A stretch of 35,923 bases of DNA from Agromyces tardus (GCF_003710805.1 NZ_RHHB01000034.1:1-35923), one strand, 5' to 3'. Shown: positions 16,886 through 24,984, counted from the stretch's first letter. The notes: generated from the letters alone by a model not told the origin. Program-made: numbers and translations.

Positions 16886-17713
16886 TCAGGACCCGCCGAA
16901 GACGCGGGCGACCACGCCGTCGAACGCCCGGTCGGGCAGGAGCCAGCGCAGAAAGAGGACGAGCTTCGCCGAGGAGGGCACGGCGTACCGCGTGCGCGGC
17001 CGCCTGGCGGTGACGGCCTTGGCGATCGCGTCGGCGACGACCTGCGGGTCGGCGGCGAGCCGGGGCCCGTCGACCGTCTCGTAGGTGCGCACGAGCGTCT
17101 GCGCCTGGCCCGCGTAGGCCGTGCTGCCCGACTGCGCGACGGCCCCGTCGCGGGAGATCCCGTTCCACTCCGTGCGGATGGCGCCGGGCTCGATGATGAC
17201 GACGTCGATGCCGTGGGGCTGCAGCTCGACGCGCAGCGAGTCGCTGAGGCCCTCGACGGCGAACTTGGTGGCGTGGTACCAGCTGCCGAGCGGCTCGTAG
17301 ATCTTGCCGCCGATCGAGGAGATGTTCACGATCGTGCCGCTGCGGCGCTCGCGCATGCCGGGCAGCACGAGCTGGGTCAGCCGGGCGAGCCCGAAGACGT
17401 TCACCTCGAACTGGCGGCGCGCCTCGTCGATCGGCACGTCCTCGAGGGCGCCGTACGAGCCGTACCCCGCGTTGTTGACGAGCACGTCGACCCGGCCCTG
17501 TTCGGCGAGGATCGTGTCGACCGCGGCCCGCATCGAGTCGTCGTCGGTGACGTCGAGCTCGAGGATGCGTCCACCCCGGTCGGCGATGCCCTGCATGCGC
17601 TCCACGCGGCGTGCACCGCCGTACACGACGAATCCGCGCTGCAGCAGTTCGAGCGCGGTGGCCTCGCCGATTCCCGACGACGCGCCGGTGACGAGTGCGA
17701 CCCTCTGCGGCAT
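16886..17713 (-). CDS. Classical short-chain dehydrogenase/reductase
   Basis: A 275-residue SDR. The NAD(P)-binding loop is VTGASSGIG (8-16), NNAG lies at 80-83, the catalytic Ser in ISSIGG (about 132-133), and the YxxxK pair is Tyr146/Lys150 in WYHATKF. Arg35-Arg36 after the second strand favours NADP(H). The C-terminal sequence (YAVPSSAKLVLFLRWLLPDRAFDGVV) resembles SDR proteins annotated as oxidoreductases with lipid or steroid-like substrates; the substrate is unknown. AAGGAG lies 6 nt before the ATG at 17713. It is divergent from a TetR regulator with matched operators between them, so it is probably repressed by that protein. Confidence 0.93.
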   Translation of the reverse strand: MPQRVALVTGASSGIGEATALELLQRGFVVYGGARRVERMQGIADRGGRILELDVTDDDSMRAAVDTILAEQGRVDVLVNNAGYGSYGALEDVPIDEARRQFEVNVFGLARLTQLVLPGMRERRSGTIVNISSIGGKIYEPLGSWYHATKFAVEGLSDSLRVELQPHGIDVVIIEPGAIRTEWNGISRDGAVAQSGSTAYAGQAQTLVRTYETVDGPRLAADPQVVADAIAKAVTARRPRTRYAVPSSAKLVLFLRWLLPDRAFDGVVARVFGGS

Positions 17714-17725
17714 GGTGTCTCCTTC

Positions 17726-17738
17726 TAACTGGTTAGTT
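17726..17738. promoter_or_regulatory. TetR operator, SDR-proximal
   Basis: TAACTGGTTAGTT. It shares the 13-bp pattern TAACYGGTTAGTT with the second site (inverted orientation) at 17780-17792. It lies just upstream of the SDR ribosome-binding site, so binding there would block SDR transcription. Confidence 0.65.
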
Positions 17739-17779
17739 ACAAATCTCCCCCAGTCCAGCACATCGGTTCGCCCGTTGTC

Positions 17780-17792
17780 AACTAACCGGTTA
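17780..17792. promoter_or_regulatory. TetR operator overlapping the TetR promoter
   Basis: AACTAACCGGTTA, containing the perfect palindrome TAACCGGTTA and abutting the -10 box TATACT (17793-17798). On the minus strand the adjoining TTGACA (17781-17776) is a -35-like element for the SDR gene. One protein bound here could silence both genes. Confidence 0.65.
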
Positions 17793-17804
17793 TATACTCG
17801 CGGC

Positions 17805-18344
17805 ATGGCACGAGACGCAGCGACGACGAGAGCCCGTATCCTCGAGGCGGCCACGACCGAGTTCGCGGCCCGCGGCATCGCCGGGGCGCGCGTCGATCGC
17901 ATCGCCGACCTCGCCGGCTGCAACAAGGCACTGCTGTACACCTACTTCGGCAACAAGGAGCAGCTGTTCGACGCGGTCTTCGCCGGACTCGTGCGGCGCC
18001 TCGTGGTCGACAACCCCATCGACGCCGAGCACCTCGACGAGTACGCCGGCCGGCTGCTCGACTACAACGCCGCGCACCCCGAGATCGTGCGCCTCGCCCT
18101 CTGGGACCGGCTCGAGCGCGACGGCGCGGGCATGCGCTCGGCCGAGCTCCTCGCGACGGATGCCGCGAAGGCCGCCGCGATCGCCGAGGCCCAGTCGCGC
18201 GGGGTCGTCTCGACCCGGTTCTCGCCCGAGACCGCGATGGGCCTCATCACCGTGATCTCCTCGATGCTGCCGTTCGTGCAGCCGGCGGACGGGGCGCGGC
18301 TCCGCGCCGCCGTGACGACCGCGGTCGATCGGCTGCTGCGCTGA
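17805..18344 (+). CDS. TetR family transcriptional regulator
   Basis: A 179-residue regulator. The N-terminal helix-turn-helix (about 7-52) reads TRARILEAATTEFAARGIAGARVDRIADLAGCNKALLYTYFGNKEQLFDAVF, a standard TetR pattern. The C-terminal ligand domain contains YNAAHPEIVRLALWDRLER, as in TetR proteins with the C-terminal domain found in actinobacterial SDR/oxidoreductase regulators. -10 box TATACT ends exactly 6 nt before the ATG, giving a leaderless mRNA, and the palindromic operator touches that box, indicating autoregulation. The likely target is the divergent SDR. Confidence 0.93.
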   Translation: MARDAATTRARILEAATTEFAARGIAGARVDRIADLAGCNKALLYTYFGNKEQLFDAVFAGLVRRLVVDNPIDAEHLDEYAGRLLDYNAAHPEIVRLALWDRLERDGAGMRSAELLATDAAKAAAIAEAQSRGVVSTRFSPETAMGLITVISSMLPFVQPADGARLRAAVTTAVDRLLR

Positions 18345-18376
18345 GGTCTCGGGCGACCGAGCCCAGGCCTCGAAGC

Positions 18377-19639
18377 TCAGGCGACGGGCGTGCCGGCGGA
18401 GGGGCCTGCATCGGGCACGACGGCGACCGCCGTGTCGGTCGCGGCATCCGCTCGCCGTCGGCGCCGGAACGACTTGCGCGCGTCGATCGACGGGTCGGGT
18501 CCGTCCCAGACCTTGATGATCGCCCAGGTGACGGCGGCGATCGGCACGGCGAGCACCGCCCCCACGATGCCCGCGAGCACCGAGCCGGCGGTCAGGGCGA
18601 TGAGGATGACGAGCGGATGCAGCTTGAGCGACTGCGCCATCACCACGGGCTGCAGGAAGTTGCCCTCGAGCTGGTTCACGCCGATCACGATCGCGATGAC
18701 GATGAGGGCCACGATGGGCCCGTTCGCGACGAGCGCGACGAGGGCCGCGAGGATGCCGGTGATGGTCGCGCCGACGATCGGGATGAAGGACGCGAGGAAG
18801 ACGAGCACGCCCAGCGGCAGCGCGAGCGGCACCTGGAGGATCGCGAGGCCGATGCCGATGAACAGGGCGTCGACGAACGCCACGATCGCGGTGCCGCGTA
18901 CGTAGCCGCCGAGCACCTTCACGCTCGTCACGCCCACGCGGCGGCCGCGCTCGAGGTCCCTGCCGCGGAACGGGCGCAGGAAGAACGCCCAGATGACGTC
19001 GCCGTCCTTCAGGAAGAAGAACAGCATGACGAACATGAGCACGGCCCCGGTGGCGATCTCGGCCGCCGCGGACACCCCCGCGAGCGCCCCGGCGCCGAAC
19101 TCGGCACTCGTGACGAAGTCGACGATCGCGTTGCGGGCGTCGTCGATCTGCTGCTGGTCGATCGGGATGGGCAACGACGTGGCCCACTCGAGCAGGTGGT
19201 CGAACCCCTGCACCGCCGAGTCCGCGAGGTCCTGCCATTGGTTGCGCACCGCGAAGACGATGCCCGTCACGATCCCGCCGAGCACGAGGATGCCGCTGAG
19301 GAGCGTGATCCACGCCGCGAGCATCGGCGAGACGCCGTGCCTGCGGAGCCAGGCGATCAGCGGCGATGCGGCCGAGGCGACGATGATGGCGACGAGCACC
19401 GGGATGACGAGCACCGTGACCTGCGAGAGGCCCCAGATCGCGAGCGCGGCGAGGGCCACGACGATGAGCACCTGCAGGCTGCGGGTCGCCCACCGGCCGA
19501 GCCGGTCGCCCCAGATCGACCCCGGCCCCGGCCCGCGCGGAACGAGTGCGGCGGGGGCGCCGTCCGCATCAGCGGCGATGGCGGCGGCATCGCCGTCGTC
19601 GGCCGGCGGGCGGGGTTCGCGTCGACTGAAGAGGCCCAT
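18377..19639 (-). CDS. AI-2E family transporter
   Basis: A 420-residue membrane protein of the AI-2E (TqsA/PerM) family. Arg/Pro/Asp-rich cytoplasmic tails flank about eight membrane segments. The conserved C-terminal core is present: FIPIVGATITGILAALVAL, NQLEGNFLQPVVMAQSLKLHPLVIL and GSVLAGIVGAVLAVPIAAV. Family members export autoinducer-2 or act as Na+/H+ antiporters or other permeases; the substrate is not determined by sequence. -10 box TAGGGT (minus strand, 19651-19646) ends exactly 6 nt before the ATG. It appears monocistronic; the stop faces the TetR stop 32 nt away. Confidence 0.93.
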   Translation of the reverse strand: MGLFSRREPRPPADDGDAAAIAADADGAPAALVPRGPGPGSIWGDRLGRWATRSLQVLIVVALAALAIWGLSQVTVLVIPVLVAIIVASAASPLIAWLRRHGVSPMLAAWITLLSGILVLGGIVTGIVFAVRNQWQDLADSAVQGFDHLLEWATSLPIPIDQQQIDDARNAIVDFVTSAEFGAGALAGVSAAAEIATGAVLMFVMLFFFLKDGDVIWAFFLRPFRGRDLERGRRVGVTSVKVLGGYVRGTAIVAFVDALFIGIGLAILQVPLALPLGVLVFLASFIPIVGATITGILAALVALVANGPIVALIVIAIVIGVNQLEGNFLQPVVMAQSLKLHPLVILIALTAGSVLAGIVGAVLAVPIAAVTWAIIKVWDGPDPSIDARKSFRRRRRADAATDTAVAVVPDAGPSAGTPVA

Positions 19640-19671
19640 GCCGCAACCCTACCCACGCCCCGCGGCGGCGC

Positions 19672-20256
19672 TCAGGAGGACCCGCTCCAGGGCGCGGGGA
19701 CGAGCACCCAGCACACCTCGGCGGGCGCGTCGTCCTCCGCGTGCCACGTGTGCGGCTCGCGCCCGGGGAAGGTCAGCGCGTCGCCGGTCTCGAGCCGCAC
19801 CGACCGGTCGGCGAACCGCACGGTGACGGCGCCGGCGACCACGTGCAGCACCTCGACGTCGCAGTTGACGGTGTAGAGCTCGTGGCCGCCGTGGGCGCCG
19901 GGCCCGAGCGCCGATCGGATGAGCTGCACGCGGGCTTCGCCGCGGGGCGACATGAGCAGCTCGGTGACCCCGACGCCGCCGAGGTTGATGTTCGGTGCGT
20001 CGGCGCGCGTGACGCGCTGGATCTCGGGCTCGGCGAAGAGCGCGCCGACGGGGAGCGAGAGCACCTGACAGAGCTGCACGAGCGTGGCGACGCTCGGGGA
20101 GGTCTCGTCGCGCTCGACCCGGCTGAGGAAGCCCTTGCTGAGCCCGCTCGACTCGGCGACCTGCGCGAGCGTGAGCCCCTGCGCGATGCGGGTGCTGCGC
20201 AGCTTGGCCCCGATCGGCGTGCCGACCGCGTCGGCCGACGGATGGATCGGGCGCAT
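19672..20256 (-). CDS. XRE family regulator with C-terminal cupin domain
   Basis: A 194-residue regulator. The helix-turn-helix (about 16-73) reads [51 protein letters not shown], and a cupin_2 domain follows (about 110-190, [46 protein letters not shown]). This layout matches PuuR-like regulators of polyamine and amino-acid catabolism, which agrees with the divergent agmatinase. The ATG at 20256 is chosen for AAGGAG 6 nt upstream; the frame stays open to 20316 but that part has no such site. With the agmatinase broken, its natural target may be lost. Confidence 0.92.
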   Translation of the reverse strand: MRPIHPSADAVGTPIGAKLRSTRIAQGLTLAQVAESSGLSKGFLSRVERDETSPSVATLVQLCQVLSLPVGALFAEPEIQRVTRADAPNINLGGVGVTELLMSPRGEARVQLIRSALGPGAHGGHELYTVNCDVEVLHVVAGAVTVRFADRSVRLETGDALTFPGREPHTWHAEDDAPAEVCWVLVPAPWSGSS

Positions 20257-20314
20257 GCGGACTCCTTCCACGACTCCCTTGACGGCGATGCCGGCCGCGT
20301 CGTACAGTTGCGGC

Positions 20315-20342
20315 AAGTTTCCTCAAGAGTACTGGAAGTTTC
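20315..20342. promoter_or_regulatory. Direct-repeat operator of the XRE-cupin/agmatinase region
   Basis: Two copies of AAGTTTC at 20315-20321 and 20336-20342 start 21 bp apart, two helical turns, in the 91-nt divergent control region. AT-rich compared with the surroundings. Binding by the XRE-cupin regulator is inferred. Confidence 0.45.
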
Positions 20343-20347
20343 GTAAT

Positions 20348-20623
20348 ATGCAACCCACTCCGAACGACGCGGCCGGCGACATCCGCGGACCCGTCGACGC
20401 GAGCGTCGTGCCCCGGTTCGCCGGCATCGCCACCTTCGCCCGGCTTCCCCGCCTCGACGAGGTCGGCCGGGCCGACGTCGCGATCGCGGGCGTCCCCTTC
20501 GACAGCGGCGTCAGCTATCGGCCCGGCGCACGGTTCGGTCCCGCCCACGTGCGCGAGGCCTCGCGCCTGCTCCGCCCCTACAACCCCGCACAGGACGTCT
20601 TCCCGTTCGGGGCGCAGCAGGTG
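20348..20623 (+). pseudogene. Agmatinase-family gene truncated after codon 92
   Basis: The first 92 codons match the N-terminus of agmatinase/guanidinobutyrase-type ureohydrolases: [73 protein letters not shown] normal enzyme of this family is over 300 residues, and all metal-binding motifs (GGDH, DAHxD, SxDxDxxDPxxxP) lie downstream and are absent. The similarity stops exactly where a GGTCG...CTCGACC palindrome begins (20624), followed by two tandem-repeat arrays. The frame stays open far beyond, but the translation there is repeat-derived and not protein-like. The missing 3' part is not elsewhere in this window. The remnant cannot be catalytic. Confidence 0.85.
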
Positions 20624-20670
20624 GGTCGCGAGAGGATCCAGCTGGCGAGGCCTCGCATCGCCTCTCGACC
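20624..20670. repeat. Palindromic element at the agmatinase break point
   Basis: It begins GGTCG and ends CTCGACC. Outer arms CGAGAGG (20629-20635) and CCTCTCG (20661-20667) enclose a perfect palindrome GCGAGGCCTCGC (20645-20656). Its ends resemble the GGTCTCGATACG...CTCGACC family found at 29293 and 30496-30624, so it may be a diverged member. Confidence 0.6.
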
Positions 20671-20710
20671 GAGTGTCCCCGAGTGTCCCCGAGCGATCGC
20701 GGTAGACATC

Positions 20711-20866
20711 GCTACTTCGCTACTTCGCTACTTCGCTACTTCGCTACTTCGGCTACTTCGGCTACTTCGGCTACTTCGGCTACTTTGCTACTTCGGTACT
20801 TCGGTACTTCGCTACATCGCACTCGCACATCGCACTTCGCACTTCGCACTTCGCACTTCGCACTTC
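20711..20866. repeat. Tandem array 1: GCTACTTC/GGCTACTTC/GCACTTC units
   Basis: Five perfect GCTACTTC units (20711-20750) are followed by four 9-bp GGCTACTTC-type units (20751-20786, the last ending TTT). Then come GCTACTTC, two GGTACTTC, GCTACATC, GCACTC, GCACATC and five GCACTTC units (20832-20866): about 20 units of 6-9 bp that change gradually from one end to the other. Unit length is not a multiple of three, so it is not coding. A solitary GGCTACTTCGCTACC occurs at about 20968. Function unknown; the stepwise drift is typical of slippage plus point mutation. Confidence 0.9.
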
Positions 20867-21035
20867 GCGGTGCCACGGCGGAGCTTGTCTCGAGCGGCCA
20901 TGCCGCTCTGCGTCCGCGGTCGGCCGCACTCGTGCGCCACGCTGCCGTCGAGCGCGGTAGGGAAGGCTACTTCGCTACCGCGATCCCATGGAGCAGGTCG
21001 CTCGGAGCGGTGGTGCCGGCAGCGCCGACGTGATG
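20867..21035. other. Spacer between the two tandem arrays
   Basis: About 170 bp of non-repetitive, GC-rich DNA with one stray copy of the array-1 unit. I see no protein-like frame, RNA gene or clear promoter in it. Together with the flanking arrays it forms a gene-free stretch of about 660 bp (20624-21283). Confidence 0.6.
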
Positions 21036-21283
21036 GTCAGCGGACGTGGTGGTCTGGGGGGGTCTGGTGGTCAGGGGAGGTGGTGGTCTGGGACGTGGTG
21101 GTCAGGGGAGGTGGTGGTCAGGGGAGGTGGTGGTCAGGGGAGGTGGTGGTCAGGGGAGGTGGTGGTCAGGGGAGGTGGTGGTCAGGGGAGGTGGTGGTCA
21201 GGGGAGGTGGTGGTCAGGGGAGGTGGTGGTCTGGGACGTGGCCGTCTGGGACGTGGTGGTCTGGGGGGTCAGGGACGTGGGGG
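21036..21283. repeat. Tandem array 2: G-rich 16-bp minisatellite
   Basis: Eight identical head-to-tail copies of GTCAGGGGAGGTGGTG occupy 21101-21228, with another copy at 21070-21085. They are flanked by variants such as GTCAGCGGACGTGGTG (21036-21051) and the 15-mer GTCTGGGACGTGGTG (21086-21100, 21244-21258). Nearly every unit starts GTC(A/T)GG. The plus strand has closely spaced GG and GGGG runs, favourable for G-quadruplex formation; the minus strand is the 3' end of the MFS transcript. The array runs directly into the MFS stop codon. Confidence 0.92.
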
Positions 21284-22651
21284 TCAGGAGGCAGCGTCGG
21301 TCTCGTCGCCGAGGTTCGGGCGGCCTCCGCGGCGACGCGAGCGGCGCGGCTCGTCGAGGCCGAGGTGCACGCGGGTGCGGCCGCGCTCGATGACGATGAA
21401 GGTGGCGCCGAGCAGCCACAGCGGTACCTGGGTGAGGAAGGCGATGCGGAACGCCTCGAGGCTGTAGGTGTCGGGGGTGCCCGCGCCCTGCACGTCCATC
21501 GCGATGCCGATGAAGAGGATGGCGAGGAGCGCGGCGAGGAATCCGCCGACGTTGGTGATGCCCGTGGCGGTGCTGAGGCGGTGGCTCGGGTTGTGCGTGC
21601 GCGCGTGGTCGAACCCGATCATCGAGCCGGGACCGCCGGTGCTCATCGCGAACGCGAGCACGAAGAGCAGCCACAGCGGCGAGCTGCCCGGCCACAGGAT
21701 CACCGCGAGCCACGCGACGACCTGGATGCCGATGATCGGCAGCACGAGCATGCGAGAACGGCGGGTGGGGTGCCGGCTCGAGAGCACGCCGATCACGGGA
21801 CCTGCGACCATGCCGAACACGACGTACACGCTGAAGATGAGGGACGCCATCGCGGGCGTGAGTCCTTCGCCGACGGTGAGGAACGGGAAGCCCCAGAGCA
21901 GCACGAACGCCGTGCCCGAGAACGGCGTCGTGAAGTGCGACCAGAACGCCAGGCGGGTGCCGGGATGCGACCACGACTCCCGGAAGCCCTCGCGCAGGTC
22001 GGCTGACGACGTGACGACGCGGATCGCGCCCGTCTCGGTGTTCACCGAGACATCCGCGTCACGGTCGGGCGGATGATTCCGGATGACCGCGAACGTGAGC
22101 ACCGTGAAGAGCACCCCGAGCCCTGCGAGCGTGCCGAACGCCACCGTCCAGCTCGTGGCGTGCAGCAGGGCCGCCATCGGCAGGATCGCGAGGAGCTGCC
22201 CCGCCTGCCCGGTGATGCCCGTGAGCTGCACCATGAACGGCGCCTGCCGCTCGGGGAACCACACCGACACCACGCGCAGCACGCTCGGGAAGATCGCGGC
22301 ATCGCCCGCGCCGAGCAGCATGCGGGCGAAGATCGCCGTGCCCACGTCGGGCGCGAACGCGAGCACGAGCTGTCCGACCGCCATGAGGAACATGCCCGCC
22401 GTGATGATGGGCCGCGCGCCGAACCGGTCGAGCAGCAGGCCCACGGGGATCTGCATCGCGCCGTAGACGAACAACTGGATCACGGCGAACATCGACAGCG
22501 TCGAGGCATCCGCGTCGAACCGCACCGCCGCGTCGACGCCGACCGCCGCGAGCGACGTGCGGTTCGTGACCGACAGCACGTAGGCGGCGACCCCCACGCC
22601 CCACACGAGCCACAGGCGCCAGGGGCGCACGGGCTGGAGCGCAGACGTCAC
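21284..22651 (-). CDS. MFS transporter
   Basis: A 455-residue major facilitator with 12 predicted membrane helices. The N-terminal half has [27 protein letters not shown] and the helix 2-3 loop DRFGARP, the usual MFS A-motif position. The central cytoplasmic loop ([21 protein letters not shown]) joins the two halves. The C-terminal tail is basic then acidic ([20 protein letters not shown]). Substrate unknown; it resembles the nitrate/sugar-phosphate-like or generic actinobacterial MFS annotated as putative permease. GTG at 22651 is chosen because GAGG lies 4-5 nt upstream. Its TGA stop lies in the first minus-strand unit (CCTCCTGAC) of tandem array 2, so the array is its 3' untranslated region. 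Confidence 0.88.
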   Translation of the reverse strand: MTSALQPVRPWRLWLVWGVGVAAYVLSVTNRTSLAAVGVDAAVRFDADASTLSMFAVIQLFVYGAMQIPVGLLLDRFGARPIITAGMFLMAVGQLVLAFAPDVGTAIFARMLLGAGDAAIFPSVLRVVSVWFPERQAPFMVQLTGITGQAGQLLAILPMAALLHATSWTVAFGTLAGLGVLFTVLTFAVIRNHPPDRDADVSVNTETGAIRVVTSSADLREGFRESWSHPGTRLAFWSHFTTPFSGTAFVLLWGFPFLTVGEGLTPAMASLIFSVYVVFGMVAGPVIGVLSSRHPTRRSRMLVLPIIGIQVVAWLAVILWPGSSPLWLLFVLAFAMSTGGPGSMIGFDHARTHNPSHRLSTATGITNVGGFLAALLAILFIGIAMDVQGAGTPDTYSLEAFRIAFLTQVPLWLLGATFIVIERGRTRVHLGLDEPRRSRRRGGRPNLGDETDAAS

Positions 22652-22744
22652 GGGACCTCGGGTCGGGAGCGGGGGGATCGGTACGGCACGGCTGAGCAGG
22701 GCCTGACCGGCGGCGGGATCCGGTGCCGCCGACCGATCCAGCCT

Positions 22745-22820
22745 ACCCGCGACCGTCGCGGGTCGAACGGCGACCACGAACGACGAGCGGATGCCCCGAT
22801 GGGACATCCGCTCGTTCGTG
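22745..22820 (-). terminator. Double hairpin terminator after the ABC exporter operon
   Basis: A long hairpin pairs 22775-22793 with CATCCGCTCGTTCGTG (22805-22820), apart from a 3-nt bulge. A second hairpin, ACCCGCGA (22745-22752) with TCGCGGGT (22756-22763), follows. Both lie between the exporter stop (22837) and the MFS start. No U-tract is present. Confidence 0.65.
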
Positions 22821-22836
22821 CTGAGGCCGCTGCGGC

Positions 22837-24984
22837 CTAGAGTTCGACCTCGGCCGCCTGCTCCGCCGCGGCCTCCAGCGCGTTCGGACCGGCGCCCGAT
22901 CCGCCGGCGGCATCCCCGGCCATCGCGTGCTCGAACTCGACGTCGAGGTCGGTCGCCGCCTGCTCGAACTGCGAGTTGTAGAGCCGGTAGTACGCGCCCT
23001 TCGCCGCGATGAGCTGCTCGTGGTTGCCCTGCTCGACGATGTCGCCGTGCTCCATCACGAGGATGAGGTCGGCGTCGCGGATCGTCGAGAGCCGGTGCGC
23101 GATCACGAACGACGTGCGACCCTCGCGGAGCGCGGCCATCGCGTGCTGCAGCAGCAGCTCGGTGCGGGTGTCGACCGAGGAGGTCGCCTCGTCGAGGATC
23201 AGCACGCTCGGCTGCGCCACGAACGCGCGGGCGATCGTGATGAGCTGCTTCTCGCCGGCGGAGACGTTCGACGCCTCCTCGTCGAGCACGGTGTCGTAGC
23301 CGTCGGGCAGCGAGTGCACGAAGCGGTCGACGTACGTGGCGCGCGCGGCCTCGAGGATCTCGTCGTCGGTCGCCGACTCGCGTCCGTAGCGGATGTTCTC
23401 GCGGATCGTGCCGGCGAACAGCCACGGGTCCTGCAGCACCATGCCGGTGCGGGCACGCACGTCGTGGCGGGTGAGCTCAGCCGTGTCCTGCCCGTTGAGG
23501 AGGATGCGGCCGCCGTCGAGTTCGTAGAACCGCATGATGAGGTTCACGAGCGTCGTCTTGCCGGCGCCCGTCGGGCCCACGATGGCGACCGTCTGCCCGG
23601 GCTCCACCCGGAACGAGAGGTCCTTGATGAGCGGACGGTCGGGCGTGTACGCGAACGACACGTGGTCGAACTCGATCGTGCCGTCGCCGTCGACCGGTGC
23701 GGGCGCCGTCTCGGCGTCCTGCTCCTGCTCGTCGGCGTCGAGCAGTTCGAAGACCCGCTCGGCCGAGGCGGTGCCCGACTGCACGACCGCCGCCATGCCG
23801 CCGAGCTGCGAGAGCGGCTGCGTGAACTGCTGCGAGTACTGGATGAACGCCTGCACGTCGCCGAGGCGCAGCTGGCCGCTCGCGACCATGAGCCCGCCGA
23901 GCACCGCGATGCCCACGTAGGTCAGGTTCCCGACGAACATCATGCCGGGCATGATGATGCCCGAGAGGAACTGCGCCTTGAACGCGGCGTCGTAGAGCTC
24001 CTCGTTCTCGGCGCGGAACTTCCAGCTCGCGTCCTGCTCGCGTCCGAAGACCTTCACGAGCGCGTGGCCCGAGAACGACTCCTCGACGCGCGCGTTGAGG
24101 CGCCCGACCTTCTTCCACTGCACGCCGAAGGCGGCCTGCGACTTCGGGCCGATCACGCCGAAGATGATGCCCATGAGCGGCAGCGAGACGAGCGCGACGA
24201 GGGCGAGCTGCCACGAGATCGAGAACATCATGATGAGCACGCCGATCACCGTGAGCACGCTCGTGAGCGCGCTCGAGAGCGACTGCTGCATGGTCTGCGT
24301 GATGTTGTCGATATCGTTCGTGACCCGCGAGATGAGCTCGCCGCGCTGCGTCTTGTCGAAGTAGCTCAGCGGCAGGCGGTGCACCTTGGCCTCGACGTCC
24401 TCGCGCAGGCGCCACATCGCCCGCACCATGATGACGTTGATCACGTAGCCCTGGATCCAGGACAGCACGGATGCCACCACGTAGAGCATGAGCACGATGA
24501 TCACGACCTGGCTCAGCCGGACGAAGTCGATGCCCTCGCCGGGCACGAGCGTCGCGGCGGACACCATGTTCGCGAGGTCGTCCTGGCCCGAGGCCCGCAG
24601 CTGCTCGACGACCTGCTCCTGGGTCACGCCCGCGGGCATCTGCAGCGAGAGGAAGCCCTCGAAGATGATGTTGGTGGCCTCGCCGAGCACCTTCGGCGCG
24701 ATGACGGTGAGCACCACGCCGATGGCGCCGAGCACCGACACGAACGCGAACGGCCACTTGTAGGGCGCGAGGAGCCCGAGCATGCGGCGGAAGCTCGCGC
24801 CGAAGTCCTGCGCCTTGCCGGGCGCGACGCTGTCCCACGAGCCGGAGTTGATGCGGGCCTCCTCGGCGAGCCGCTGCTCCTCGAGCAGCTCCTCGTCGAG
24901 GGGCTCGGGGACGCCGATCGTCGCGTTGACCGGCTCCGGCGGCAGGTTGCGGCGCCGCGAGCGGCGAGAGGTGTTGTCGCTCAT
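22837..24984 (-). CDS. ABC exporter half-transporter, subunit 2 (catalytically competent Walker B)
   Basis: A 715-residue permease-ATPase fusion. A charged N-terminal extension (about 65 residues) precedes a six-helix type IV exporter domain with an unusually long loop after helix 1 (about 110-160). The ATPase domain follows: Walker A GPTGAGKTT (470-478), Q-loop VLQDPWLF, signature NVSAGEKQL (573-581, not the usual SGGQ), Walker B ILDEA with catalytic Glu599, and His630 in the H-loop. The altered signature complements the altered Walker B of its partner, as in heterodimeric exporters such as BmrCD, LmrCD and TmrAB. GGAGG precedes the ATG, which overlaps the partner stop (ATGA). The substrate, perhaps drugs or lipids, is unknown. 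Confidence 0.95.
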   Translation of the reverse strand: MSDNTSRRSRRRNLPPEPVNATIGVPEPLDEELLEEQRLAEEARINSGSWDSVAPGKAQDFGASFRRMLGLLAPYKWPFAFVSVLGAIGVVLTVIAPKVLGEATNIIFEGFLSLQMPAGVTQEQVVEQLRASGQDDLANMVSAATLVPGEGIDFVRLSQVVIIVLMLYVVASVLSWIQGYVINVIMVRAMWRLREDVEAKVHRLPLSYFDKTQRGELISRVTNDIDNITQTMQQSLSSALTSVLTVIGVLIMMFSISWQLALVALVSLPLMGIIFGVIGPKSQAAFGVQWKKVGRLNARVEESFSGHALVKVFGREQDASWKFRAENEELYDAAFKAQFLSGIIMPGMMFVGNLTYVGIAVLGGLMVASGQLRLGDVQAFIQYSQQFTQPLSQLGGMAAVVQSGTASAERVFELLDADEQEQDAETAPAPVDGDGTIEFDHVSFAYTPDRPLIKDLSFRVEPGQTVAIVGPTGAGKTTLVNLIMRFYELDGGRILLNGQDTAELTRHDVRARTGMVLQDPWLFAGTIRENIRYGRESATDDEILEAARATYVDRFVHSLPDGYDTVLDEEASNVSAGEKQLITIARAFVAQPSVLILDEATSSVDTRTELLLQHAMAALREGRTSFVIAHRLSTIRDADLILVMEHGDIVEQGNHEQLIAAKGAYYRLYNSQFEQAATDLDVEFEHAMAGDAAGGSGAGPNALEAAAEQAAEVEL

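Noticed and set aside
18348..18361. Bidirectional terminator between the TetR and AI-2E genes
   Set aside because: The stem CTCGG/CCGAG is only 5 bp; too weak to call.
20711..21283. CRISPR array
   Set aside because: Units of 7-16 bp are directly adjacent without unique spacers, and no cas genes are present.
20084..22006. A 640-codon open frame spanning the agmatinase remnant, both repeat arrays and the MFS region
   Set aside because: Only codons from 20348 to 20623 look like protein. The rest is translated repeat and antisense MFS sequence, and array unit lengths are not multiples of three.
22652..23425. A longer MFS protein starting inside the ABC exporter gene
   Set aside because: The added sequence is out-of-frame exporter coding DNA and two terminator hairpins; the GTG at 22651 has a GAGG site and gives a normal 12-helix protein.
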